From Elusimicrobiota bacterium (GTDB lineage Bacteria > Elusimicrobiota > Elusimicrobia > UBA1565 > UBA9628), in assembly GCA_016218545.1 (NCBI GenBank), contig JACRDQ010000044.1:62001-126000 (forward strand): a DNA stretch of 64,000 nt, in the 5' to 3' direction. A model generated the notes under the pieces. It ran no database searches, was not told the DNA's origin, and worked only from the letters and a program-made list of their open reading frames with translations. Below, in pieces: positions 1-7,528 of the stretch (its first letter is position 1; every line of letters starts with the position of its first letter). A program made the position numbers and the translations under genes.

Positions 1-624
1 GCGGCCCTCCGGCTGGGGCCCGCCTCCGAGGCCGACCCCAGGCTGCACGTGGTCATGGGGGACCTCAACCACCCGCCGTTCCGGCGCGGGGTCTTCGACA
101 CGGTCTTCAGCCTCGGCGTCCTGCACCACACCGCGGATACCCAGACCGCCTTCAAGCGCGTGGCCGAGCTCGTGCGGGACCGGGGCCTGCTCACGATCTG
201 GGTCTACGGCAAGGCGGGCCGGCTGGCGGATTTCAAGACCAACCCCCTGCGGGAGGACCGCAGGTGGGTGGACCGCCACCGGACGCTCGCCTGGCTCGTG
301 GTGGCCCTGCGTCACGGCCTGAGCGACTTCCTCCGCTTCTTCACCCTCTTCCTTCCCGTGAAGGCCCTCTACGCGCTCTGCTATCCCCTGGCGGCCCTGG
401 GCGCCGTTCCCTTCGTCAAATATCTGACCTTCTCGGTCCACCCCGATTTCCGGGTGCGGTTGATCGAGGATTTCGACTGGCTCTCCCCGGTCTACCAGTA
501 CCATCACACCAAGGAAGAGCTCGGCCTCTGGTTTCAGGACGCCGGGTACACCGTGCTCAAGGTCCTGCCCCACGGGCTGGTCCCCAAGCCGGGCATGCTC
601 GCCCGCAAGACCGATGCCGCCTAG
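1..624 (+). CDS. Class I SAM-dependent methyltransferase, 5' end outside window
   Basis: The reading frame is open from base 1, so only the C-terminal part (about 207 codons) is present. It holds the post-motif core of a Methyltransf_11/25-type enzyme: an acidic VVMGDLNHPPF strand, then FDTVFSLGVLHHT, the family's motif II/III region, followed by a helix and the RGLLTIWVYGK strand. The SAM-binding GxGxG motif must lie upstream of the window. The later part (FDWLSPVYQYHHTKEELG and a C-terminal beta strand) is typical of methyltransferases in O-antigen or capsule clusters. The next gene, a glycosyltransferase, overlaps its end by 11 bases, so they are probably co-transcribed. The substrate cannot be read from the sequence. 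Confidence 0.85.
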   Translation, partial: AALRLGPASEADPRLHVVMGDLNHPPFRRGVFDTVFSLGVLHHTADTQTAFKRVAELVRDRGLLTIWVYGKAGRLADFKTNPLREDRRWVDRHRTLAWLVVALRHGLSDFLRFFTLFLPVKALYALCYPLAALGAVPFVKYLTFSVHPDFRVRLIEDFDWLSPVYQYHHTKEELGLWFQDAGYTVLKVLPHGLVPKPGMLARKTDAA

Positions 625-1774
625 ATCCGTCGTGATGGTGAGCGCGGGCTTCCACCCGTACGTCGGGGGCTCGGAGAAGCAGGCCCTCGAGCTCTCCGTC
701 GCGCTCAAGGACGCGGGGTGGAGGGTGGTCGCGGCGACGCGCAGGCTCACCGGCCTGCCCGCGCGGGAGACCGTCCGGGGCGTGGAAGTGGCGCGGCTCT
801 GGGCCCCCTGGCGAGGGCGCGCGAACTCCCTGGCCTTCATGGCCTCCTTGTTCGTGTTCCTCCTCAGGAAGGCCTCCACCTACGACGCCATCCACGTGCA
901 TCTGGCCGGCTCTCCGGCCCTGCCCGCGAGCCTCGCGGGCAGGATCCTGGGCAAGCCGGTCATCGTCAAGCTGGGCGGCGGCCGCGGCATCGGCGAGCTG
1001 GGCGCCTCGGCCGGGACCTTCCTCGGCCGCCTCAAGATCCGGCTCCTGCGCTGGCTGGGTCCGAAGTTCGTGGTCGTGACCCCGGACCTGCGCGAGGAGG
1101 TCGCGGCCTACGGCCTGACCGGAGGCCATGTGAGCGTGCTCCCCAACGGGGTCGACACCCGGACCTATCGCCCGGCGGCCGCGGCGGAGCGCGCCGCCCT
1201 GCGCCGGGAGTGGGGCTGGCCCGAAGGCCTGGGGTTCCTCTACGTGGGCAGGCTCTCCCCGGAGAAGAGGCTCGGCATGTTCCTCGAGGCGCTGGCGGAC
1301 TCCGCGCGCGTGGCGAAGCCGCCGTTCTTCGTGTCCTTCGTCGGAGAGGGGCCCGAGGAGAGGTCCCTCAAGGAGCTCGCGGCCAAGCTGGGGCTCAAGG
1401 CCTTCTTTCATTGGCCCCTGACCGACGTCTGGAAGGCCTATCAGGCCGCAGACGTGTTCGTCCTGCCGTCCGTGTCCGAGGGGCTCTCCAACTCGCTGCT
1501 CGAGGCCATGGCCTGCGGCCTGGCGGCGCTGGCCAGCCGCGTGGGGGGGACCGTGGACGCGGTCGTCGACGGCAAGACCGGCATCCTCTTCGACGACCTC
1601 ACGGGGCTCGGCAAGGGCATCGAGCGGCTGCTCGGCGAGCCGGGGCTGGCCGCGGCCATGGGCAAGGCCGGCAGGGAGCGCAGCCTGGGATTCTCCATCA
1701 CGGAGACGGCCAGGAGATACGAGGTCCTCTATCTGGCGGAGACCCAGGGAGAACATCGGAGGAAGGCGGCATGA
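614..1774 (+). CDS. GT4-family glycosyltransferase
   Basis: A 386-residue GT-B fold enzyme of family GT4, which transfers a sugar from a nucleotide-sugar donor during glycan assembly at the cytoplasmic side of the membrane. Visible signatures are the N-terminal acceptor loop FHPYVGGSEKQ (about residues 13-23), the hinge PNGVDT (about 177), VGRLSPEKR at the start of the donor domain (about 209) and the E-x7-E type motif in SEGLSNSLLEAMACG (about 288-302). The start at 614 overlaps the preceding methyltransferase, and the stop overlaps the next gene in an ATGA arrangement, so three genes look translationally coupled. Length is normal for the family. Donor and acceptor are unknown. Confidence 0.92.
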   Translation: MPPRSVVMVSAGFHPYVGGSEKQALELSVALKDAGWRVVAATRRLTGLPARETVRGVEVARLWAPWRGRANSLAFMASLFVFLLRKASTYDAIHVHLAGSPALPASLAGRILGKPVIVKLGGGRGIGELGASAGTFLGRLKIRLLRWLGPKFVVVTPDLREEVAAYGLTGGHVSVLPNGVDTRTYRPAAAAERAALRREWGWPEGLGFLYVGRLSPEKRLGMFLEALADSARVAKPPFFVSFVGEGPEERSLKELAAKLGLKAFFHWPLTDVWKAYQAADVFVLPSVSEGLSNSLLEAMACGLAALASRVGGTVDAVVDGKTGILFDDLTGLGKGIERLLGEPGLAAAMGKAGRERSLGFSITETARRYEVLYLAETQGEHRRKAA

Positions 1775-2676
1775 GCGACGACATGAAGCTGGTGGAGGTG
1801 GACTGCCTCTGCGGGAGCCGCGACCTCAAGGTCCTCTACGAGCGTCCCTATCCCCGGGTGCTGACCGAGGTGGACTTCAACGCCACCACGGACCGGTTCG
1901 ACGCCTACGGGAGGATCGTCCGGTGCCGGGAGTGCGGCCACGTCTTCACCAGCCCCAGGCCCGAGCCCGAGCTCATCGCCCGGGGCTACGCCGAGAGCGC
2001 GGACCCGGACTACAGCCAGGAGGCGCCCAGCCGCGCCATCAACGCCCACCTCTGCCTGGCCACCATCCGCGGTTTCGTCTCCTCGGGCAGGCTCCTGGAG
2101 GTGGGCTGCAGCGCGGGGTATTTCCTCAACGCGGCGCGGGCCGACTTCTCGGTGACGGGCGTAGAGCCCAGCCGCTGGGCGGCCGCGGAGGCGTCCCGCA
2201 AGTTCGGCGTGCCGGTCCACGCCGGGTCCCTGGCCGACGCGGGCTTCGCGGCGGAGACCTTCGACGTCGCGGCCATGGTCGACGTCATCGAGCACCTGGC
2301 CGACCCGGGGGCGCTCCTCGACCAGTGCCGCGGGGTCCTCAAGCCCGGCGGCTTCCTCTATCTGGTCACCCCGGACATCGGCAGCCTCTCGGCCAGGATC
2401 CTGCGCGGGTCGTGGTGGGGCCTGCGTCCCGCACACCTGCACTACTTCACCAAAGCCACCCTGACGAGCCTCCTGGAGAAGAAGGGGTTCGAGACCCGCT
2501 TGTGCAGGTCCTACGGCAGGATGTTCACCCTCGACTACTGGTCGAGCAGGCTCAAGAACTACCCGCCGCTGCTGCGCTCGTTCGTCGAGAAGAGCATCGG
2601 CGTCCTGCGGGTGCGCGACAAGTTCGTCTACATCAACACGCGGGACTCCCTCGAGGTCGTGGCGCAGAAGATCTAA
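1771..2676 (+). CDS. Zinc-ribbon class I SAM methyltransferase
   Basis: 301 residues, starting at the ATG that overlaps the glycosyltransferase stop (ATGA). The N-terminus carries a probable zinc ribbon: C12 and C14, then C52 and C55 in RCRECGH. The Methyltransf_23-type core follows, with motif I LLEVGCSAGY (about residues 108-117), VDVIEHLADPGALL and LKPGGFLYLVTPD. This layout (N-terminal zinc site plus methyltransferase) is common among sugar and cell-surface methyltransferases next to glycosyltransferases. It ends the plus-strand run: its TAA overlaps the TAG of the convergent DUF457 gene. The substrate is not identifiable. Confidence 0.88.
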   Translation: MSDDMKLVEVDCLCGSRDLKVLYERPYPRVLTEVDFNATTDRFDAYGRIVRCRECGHVFTSPRPEPELIARGYAESADPDYSQEAPSRAINAHLCLATIRGFVSSGRLLEVGCSAGYFLNAARADFSVTGVEPSRWAAAEASRKFGVPVHAGSLADAGFAAETFDVAAMVDVIEHLADPGALLDQCRGVLKPGGFLYLVTPDIGSLSARILRGSWWGLRPAHLHYFTKATLTSLLEKKGFETRLCRSYGRMFTLDYWSSRLKNYPPLLRSFVEKSIGVLRVRDKFVYINTRDSLEVVAQKI

Positions 2677-3611
2677 AGGAGTGAGGGCCCTTCGACCCTG
2701 CCGTCCCGGCGCACCGTGAAGGAGTAGTCGAAGACGAACGGCCGCGTCCTGTTGAGCGGCTGGAACCTCAGGTCGTAGACCCTGACCGCGCTGGAGCCGC
2801 CCGGCTCCTCGCGCACGCTCCAGACCGGCGCCTTGAAGAACCTCCCGAGCCCGGCGCCCGCGGGCGTGCCGGCCGCGGCCCTGGCGGCCGGGTGGTCCGG
2901 CAGGGTGGGGAGCTCGGCGTTGAGGCGGATCGAGCCGCTCACGGGCCGGATGAGGTAGACCCGATAGGTCCCTCCTGAGCGCGTCACCCCGCGCCACCGC
3001 AGCGGGCCAAGCGGCTCGGGGAACACGTAGGAGAAGCCCGGGGCCGCGGATGCGGTCTCCCTGGCCAGAAGCGTGGCGGAGGCTTGGCGGCCTACCCAGC
3101 ACAGGCCCAGGTACCCCAAGGCGGCCGCCAGGGCGGCCCGCGCCCAGGCCCCCGACGCCGCCCTCCAGCGCCAGAACGAGCGGTCCAGCAGGGGCCCGGC
3201 GAATAGGCCGACCAGGACGAGGTCCACGATGAACACGACGGCCAGCTCGGGCCTTGCATCGGAGAGCGGCCAGAGGAGGGTCACGCCGAAGGTGTTGCAC
3301 AGGTCCAGGCCCAGGTGCGCGAGCACCGCGAGCAGGCAAAGGCCGAAGAGCCCTGCGTAGGACCTCGCGGGCCATTTGAGCTTGAAGGCAGCGGCCAGGG
3401 CCGCGGACCACAGGGGGGCGGTGAGCAGGGAGTGGCCGAAGGTCCTGCGCAGGGCGATGGCGTCCATGCCGCCCAGGGTGTAGACCAGGGCGTCTACGTC
3501 CGGGAGGTTGGAGGCCGCGGCCATGACCCAGAGCGGGGCGTCATCGGACCCCTTGCGGAAGAACGCGGTGGCAAGGCACGCTCCCGCGAGCGTGTGCGTG
3601 ACAGGATCCAT
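2673..3611 (-). CDS. DUF457/YdjM-like integral membrane metal-dependent hydrolase family protein
   Basis: 312 residues. The N-terminus MDPVTHTLAG, followed by SNLPDVDAL, FGHSLLTAPLW and AHLGLDLCNTFGVTLLWP, matches the histidine/aspartate pattern of the DUF457 (YdjM/YbcI) family of inner-membrane proteins annotated as metal-dependent hydrolases. Several hydrophobic segments lie between residues about 50 and 190. The C-terminal ~120 residues are soluble and contain no motif I recognise. It is monocistronic and convergent with the preceding methyltransferase, with overlapping stop codons. The physiological substrate of the family is not established. Confidence 0.8.
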   Translation of the reverse strand: MDPVTHTLAGACLATAFFRKGSDDAPLWVMAAASNLPDVDALVYTLGGMDAIALRRTFGHSLLTAPLWSAALAAAFKLKWPARSYAGLFGLCLLAVLAHLGLDLCNTFGVTLLWPLSDARPELAVVFIVDLVLVGLFAGPLLDRSFWRWRAASGAWARAALAAALGYLGLCWVGRQASATLLARETASAAPGFSYVFPEPLGPLRWRGVTRSGGTYRVYLIRPVSGSIRLNAELPTLPDHPAARAAAGTPAGAGLGRFFKAPVWSVREEPGGSSAVRVYDLRFQPLNRTRPFVFDYSFTVRRDGRVEGPSLL

Positions 3612-3643
3612 GGCCGCGAAAGATTAGCAGGTCGTAGAGAGGT

Positions 3644-3668
3644 CTGGCAAGCGCGCAGCGCTTGCCAG
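3644..3668. promoter_or_regulatory. 11-bp perfect stem-loop between divergent genes
   Basis: Bases 3644-3654 (CTGGCAAGCGC) are exactly complementary to 3658-3668, with a GCA spacer. Both flanking genes are transcribed away from it, so it is not an ordinary terminator. It could be an operator or part of a 5' leader for the HEAT-repeat gene at 3715. A TAGACT hexamer (3698-3703) lies 11 nt before that start codon and may be its -10 box. Confidence 0.4.
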
Positions 3669-3714
3669 GGACCTTGCATGCCTGTGGAGGGACCTGTTAG
3701 ACTTATCACGCTCC

Positions 3715-4773
3715 ATGAACTCCTATCGGGCGGTCGCGCTCCTGGTCTTGGCGCCCCTGCTGGCCCCGGTCCCGGTCCTGGCCAAGGGCAGGGTGGAGCG
3801 GCTCGCAGGACAGCTTGAGGCCGTCAGGGACGCGGACACGGATGAGAGGCTCCGCCTCGTGGCCGCTCTGGGCAGGAGCGGCGATGACGAGGCCCTGGCC
3901 CCGCTCCTTAAACAGTTCCGCTTCCGCAAGGACAAGCCCGCAGTGTCTGCGGCCGTGGCCCTGGCCTTGGGCAGGCTCGCGGACCGCGGAGCAGTGGGCT
4001 CCTTGCTGGAGTGCTGGGACCATCTCGAGTCCCTCCGCTTGAGGGGGGAGCTCTCCCCAGCCTTTCAGCGCCTGCGCTCGGCCGTGCTGGAGGCGCTTGG
4101 CCTCATCGGCGACAAGAAAGCCTCCCCCGTGGTCCTGGCTGCCTTGGCCGACGAGGACGATGCCGTGGCCCTGGCAGCCATCGAAGCCACAGCCAGGCTC
4201 AAGGAGAGGAAGGCCGTGGACTCCCTCATGGGCTTGGCAGGCTCGGACCCGCGCTTCATCGCCTCGGTGTACGAGGCCCTGGGCGAGATCAAGGATTCCC
4301 GGGCCCGCCCTGTCCTGCTGAGGGGTGCGAAGGGCGACGACCCCTCGGCCGCGGCCGCAGCTTCCTACGCACTGATCCGGATGGGCGATGGCTCGGGAAA
4401 GGAGGCCCTCAGGAAGCTGGTCGTCGAGGGCCAGGGCAAGGCCGCGCTCAAAGCCGCCTTCTATCTGGCCAAGCTCGACGAGTCCGAAGGAGTCGACAAG
4501 CTCCTGGCGGTCCTGCACGACCAGGACTCGGCCTTCCGGGCCTCCGCTGCCGCGTACCTGGCCCAAGCCGGGAACCGCAAGGCCGTCGGCCCGGCCGCAG
4601 AGACCCTCGAGCGCTCCAAGGACCCTGAACTGCGGCGCCTGTGCGTCACCGTGCTGGCCGGAGTGGGCGGTCCCAAGGCGGTCCACGCCTTGTCGCGCGC
4701 CAGCGAGGACGAGGACGCCTCGGTCGCGGGAGCTGCCCGCGCCGGGCTCGCGGATCTCGGCGAAGGCGACTGA
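3715..4773 (+). CDS. Exported HEAT-repeat protein
   Basis: 352 residues. The first ~23 form a signal peptide (Arg at position 4, a hydrophobic run, then PVLAKG as a likely cleavage zone). The remainder is a regular alpha solenoid of HEAT/PBS-lyase type units of about 30 residues, with recurrent patterns such as ALGRLADRGAVGSLLE, ALGLIGDKKASPVVLAAL, ALGEIKDSRARPVLL and ASYALIRMGDGSGKEALRKL. Such repeats bind other proteins; no catalytic motif is present. It probably acts in the periplasm or at the envelope. Nothing in the neighbourhood identifies a partner. Confidence 0.82.
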   Translation: MNSYRAVALLVLAPLLAPVPVLAKGRVERLAGQLEAVRDADTDERLRLVAALGRSGDDEALAPLLKQFRFRKDKPAVSAAVALALGRLADRGAVGSLLECWDHLESLRLRGELSPAFQRLRSAVLEALGLIGDKKASPVVLAALADEDDAVALAAIEATARLKERKAVDSLMGLAGSDPRFIASVYEALGEIKDSRARPVLLRGAKGDDPSAAAAASYALIRMGDGSGKEALRKLVVEGQGKAALKAAFYLAKLDESEGVDKLLAVLHDQDSAFRASAAAYLAQAGNRKAVGPAAETLERSKDPELRRLCVTVLAGVGGPKAVHALSRASEDEDASVAGAARAGLADLGEGD

Positions 4774-4781
4774 TATCTCGC

Positions 4782-4787
4782 TATAAT
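4782..4787 (+). promoter_or_regulatory. -10 box of tRNA-Ser
   Basis: A perfect TATAAT ends 8 nt before the mature 5' end of the tRNA. A normal start site about 7 nt downstream would fall at the first base of the tRNA, leaving almost no 5' leader. No convincing -35 is seen at 16-18 nt spacing. Confidence 0.6.
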
Positions 4788-4795
4788 CTAATCCT

Positions 4796-4883
4796 GGAGA
4801 GGTGGCCGAGCGGTTTATGGCGGCGGTCTTGAAAACCGCTTAGGGTTAACAGCCCTACGGGGGTTCGAATCCCTCCCTCTCCG
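4796..4883 (+). tRNA. tRNA-Ser (anticodon TGA)
   Basis: A complete class II cloverleaf. The acceptor stem is GGAGAGG (4796-4802) with CCTCTCC (4876-4882), followed by discriminator G4883. The anticodon arm has stem GCGGT/ACCGC around the loop CTTGAAA, giving TGA at 4830-4832. A long variable arm (stem AGGG/CCCT) is diagnostic of tRNA-Ser, and the T arm has loop TTCGAAT. CCA is not encoded. A strong hairpin terminator follows. Confidence 0.97.
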
Positions 4884-4894
4884 AGTTTTCGAAG

Positions 4895-4938
4895 CGGAGG
4901 CCCGGGAATCGAGGATTTCCGGACCTCCGTTCCATTCT
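4895..4938 (+). terminator. Rho-independent-like terminator after tRNA-Ser
   Basis: Bases 4895-4910 pair with 4914-4929 (one internal mismatch and one G-T pair) around a 3-nt GAG loop, followed by the T-rich stretch TTCCATTCTT. It lies 12 nt past the tRNA and ends its transcript before the ORF6N gene. Confidence 0.65.
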
Positions 4939-4966
4939 TGAAGGAACAAAATCAGGGGGACGCTCG

Positions 4967-4972
4967 TATATA
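4967..4972 (+). promoter_or_regulatory. -10-like box immediately before the ORF6N gene
   Basis: TATATA ends 5 nt before the ATG at 4978. At this distance the transcript would begin at or next to the start codon. An AAGGG also sits just before the ATG, so an ordinary ribosome site on a longer transcript is not excluded. Confidence 0.4.
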
Positions 4973-4977
4973 AGGGT

Positions 4978-5508
4978 ATGACAGAGAACAGTCCCCTGGT
5001 CCCATTCGATGAAATCGGAAAGCGTATTCTCCTGATTCGAGGGCGGCGGGTCATGTTGGATTCAGACCTCGCCAGCTTGTACGGCGTGACGACGGGCCGG
5101 CTGAACCAGCAGGTGAGCCGCAACATCGGACGCTTCCCGGATGACTTCATGTTCCGGTTGAGCCAAGAGGAGTACAGCGCTTTGATGTTGCAGAATGCAA
5201 CATCAAAGAAGGGTCGTGGCGGCCGAAGGAAATTGCCTTCAGTTTTCACCCAGGAAGGCGTGTCCATGCTCTCCGGTGTCCTGCAGAGCGAGCGGGCAAT
5301 CGACGTCAACATCGCCATCATGCGCGCCTTCGTGCGTCTGCGGCAGATGATATCCATGAACGCGGAACTGGCCGCCAAGCTGGCCGAGCTCGAGAGGAAG
5401 ATCGAGAAGCACGACAGGAGCATCCGGACCCTGTTCCAGGCCATACGGCAGCTCATGGCCCCGCCCGCGCCTCCGCGCCCGCGCATCGGCTTCAGGCCGG
5501 ACCCCTGA
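4978..5508 (+). CDS. ORF6N-domain DNA-binding protein
   Basis: 176 residues. The first ~100 residues match the ORF6N domain (IRGRRVMLDSDLASLYGV, then NRFPDDFMF-like NIGRFPDDFMFRLSQEEY, and FTQEGVSMLSGVL), a DNA-binding domain common in phage proteins and in many bacterial chromosomes. Residues about 115-150 form a charged coiled coil (AKLAELERKIEKHDRSI) suited to oligomerisation, and the tail is proline-rich. The gene begins 95 bp after tRNA-Ser and the region is visibly less GC-rich than its neighbours, which suggests acquired DNA. No integrase or attachment repeat is seen. The target is unknown. Confidence 0.87.
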   Translation: MTENSPLVPFDEIGKRILLIRGRRVMLDSDLASLYGVTTGRLNQQVSRNIGRFPDDFMFRLSQEEYSALMLQNATSKKGRGGRRKLPSVFTQEGVSMLSGVLQSERAIDVNIAIMRAFVRLRQMISMNAELAAKLAELERKIEKHDRSIRTLFQAIRQLMAPPAPPRPRIGFRPDP

Positions 5509-5519
5509 CCGGCTTTCTC

Positions 5520-7520
5520 CTAGTAGTAGAGGAAGCCCAGCGCGCGCTTCATGGCGCCGATGATGGAGTCGGAGTTGTGCCAGGCGTCGAGCCGGAGGTC
5601 GCCGGTGCGGATCTCGCGCAGGTACCTGCCGCGGCTGAGCTCGGCGATGGCGGCGTCGACGTTGGTGCGCGCCGGGACCTTGGCGCGCTTGCGCAGGGTC
5701 TGGGTGTGGACGCTCTGGGGCGCTGGCGGCAGGACGGCGGCGCTGACCTTCTCGGGCAGGATGTCGTCGGCGTAGCGCTGCTTGTTGGGGGAGATGAGGA
5801 TCAGCACGGAGTTCTTGGTCTCGGCCAGGGTCTTGCGGGAGAAGAGGTACTGGACGCCCGGGATGCGCTGGAGGAAGGGCACGCCGGACTTGGTGCGGTC
5901 GGTCGCGTTCTCAGAGAGGCCGCTCAGGACCAGGGTCTCTCCGAATCGCAGGACCGCGGTGGCGTCCACCGAGGTCCTGGAGGTCTGGGAGAAGACGGAG
6001 AAGCCGAGCTTCTCGTTCCTCGCGTCGATGAAGCCTCGCTCCGCGTGGACGGTGATGCTCACGGTCTCCGAGTCGAGGAAGGTGGGGGTGACGCTCAGGG
6101 TGATGCCGACCGGCACGTCCACGAGGGAGCCGTCGGAGTTGTTGCTGTCGAGCTGGACGTGCAGGACCGCGCCGGAGTAGAAGGTCGAGGGCTTGTTGTC
6201 TACGGCCAGCAGGGAAGGTCTCGCCAGGACCTCGGCCTTGTTGACGCCGTCGTTGAAGATGTTGAGGTTGTACTGGAGGCCGGCCAGGGCCAGGCTCGGT
6301 GAGAAGGTGTGGGTCCGGGCCATGGCGCCCGCGCCGCCCGTGGTGTAGCCGGTGACGCGGTTGAAGGCGTAGAGGGTGCCGGTCAGGGTGGCCTTGATGG
6401 CGTCGAGGAGGTTGACGCCCTTGGACTCGGAGCGGTTCTCCTCGGTCCGGATGATGACCACGTCCACCAGGGCCATCTTGGGGAGGTCCGCCTGAGGCGC
6501 GGCAGGCTGCGCCGCGGAGGCCGGTGACGGGTCCGCAGGGGCGGCTGGCTGGTCGGCCGGGGCCGCGGGTTGGGCGGCGGGATCCGCGGCCGGAGCAGGG
6601 GTCGGCGTCGGAGCAGGCGTCGGCGTCGGGGCCTGAGCAGGAGGCGCGGGCGGAGCCATGGAATCGTCGTAACTCGACCCGCCGGTGTCGTGGAGCTCGA
6701 TCACGTGGCCCTCGGCCTGGGCGTCGCTCCCGAATACGCTGGGATGCGGGTCTTGGCCCTGAGCCAGGAGGAGGCTGTGATGGAACTCCTTCCAGTCGTC
6801 CACGCGCTCGGCTGCCGAGGCATAGGCCATGTCCGGAGCGGCAGGCAGGGAGGCCAAGAGCCCCTTGTAGGTCTCCAAGCCCTGCTTGGCGCCCTGCTCG
6901 TCTCCCACGGCCGCGCGGGTGATGACTGCGGCGCGCCAGCCGTCAGCGTTCCTGGGGTCGGCTTTCAGGGACTTCTCCGCCGCCCAGTGGCTCAGGTCCA
7001 GGGACTTGGCGTAATAGGAGGCCGCGGCCAGGGAGCGCAGGAAGACCGGGTTCTCGGGCGCGAAGAGCAGGGCGTAGGAGAACTGGTTCTGGGCGTCGAT
7101 GAAGCGTTGCTGCTGGAAGTAGACGTGGCCGAGGAGGTAGGCGGCCCAGTGGTTGCCGGAGTCGAAGCGCAGGGAGAGCGCGTAGCCGGCCTCGGCGAAG
7201 TCGAGCATGGATTGGTCGCCGGAGAGGGAACGCAGGTGGTAGGAGAGGGCGTTGAGGAAGTGGAGGTTGGAGTCCGTGGGGTTGAGCCTCAGCCCCGCGG
7301 CGAATTGCCTGCCCGCCTCCTCGTAGCGGCTCCGGCGGAGCAGGCGGACGCCTGCCTTGACCGAGACCGCGACTTCGCTGTCGGACGGTCGTTTCGCGGC
7401 CGAGGAGAGTATCTCGTCCGTGACGATGGGGTCCAGCCGGAGGTTCGCGCCGTGCCGGCCGCCGCAGGCGGCCAGGCACGCGCACAACGACAGGGCCAGG
7501 AGGGGGAGAGCGCGGTTCAT
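5520..7520 (-). CDS. Secretin-domain lipoprotein with N-terminal TPR region
   Basis: 666 residues from the ATG at 7520, which has AGGAG 4 nt upstream; an ATG at 7532 overlapping the upstream stop is the alternative. A lipobox (LAAC, Cys19) marks it as a lipoprotein. Residues about 35-230 are tetratricopeptide-like helices (RYEEAGRQFAAGLRLNP). A Pro/Ala-rich linker covers about 280-345. The C-terminal ~270 residues show the GspD/PilQ secretin signature: ARPSLLAVDNKPSTFYSG, VPVGITLSVTPTF, and GVPFLQRIPGVQYLFSRK followed by a terminal beta strand. Secretins form outer-membrane gates for type II/III secretion and type IV pili. No other secretion genes adjoin it; the upstream partner is the giant repeat protein, with which it overlaps or nearly overlaps. 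Confidence 0.88.
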   Translation of the reverse strand: MNRALPLLALSLCACLAACGGRHGANLRLDPIVTDEILSSAAKRPSDSEVAVSVKAGVRLLRRSRYEEAGRQFAAGLRLNPTDSNLHFLNALSYHLRSLSGDQSMLDFAEAGYALSLRFDSGNHWAAYLLGHVYFQQQRFIDAQNQFSYALLFAPENPVFLRSLAAASYYAKSLDLSHWAAEKSLKADPRNADGWRAAVITRAAVGDEQGAKQGLETYKGLLASLPAAPDMAYASAAERVDDWKEFHHSLLLAQGQDPHPSVFGSDAQAEGHVIELHDTGGSSYDDSMAPPAPPAQAPTPTPAPTPTPAPAADPAAQPAAPADQPAAPADPSPASAAQPAAPQADLPKMALVDVVIIRTEENRSESKGVNLLDAIKATLTGTLYAFNRVTGYTTGGAGAMARTHTFSPSLALAGLQYNLNIFNDGVNKAEVLARPSLLAVDNKPSTFYSGAVLHVQLDSNNSDGSLVDVPVGITLSVTPTFLDSETVSITVHAERGFIDARNEKLGFSVFSQTSRTSVDATAVLRFGETLVLSGLSENATDRTKSGVPFLQRIPGVQYLFSRKTLAETKNSVLILISPNKQRYADDILPEKVSAAVLPPAPQSVHTQTLRKRAKVPARTNVDAAIAELSRGRYLREIRTGDLRLDAWHNSDSIIGAMKRALGFLYY

Positions 7521-7528
7521 GGTGCTCC

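Noticed and set aside
557..3411. Long minus-strand frames opposite the glycan genes
   Set aside because: They mirror the plus-strand genes that carry strong family motifs and have shadow-type composition.
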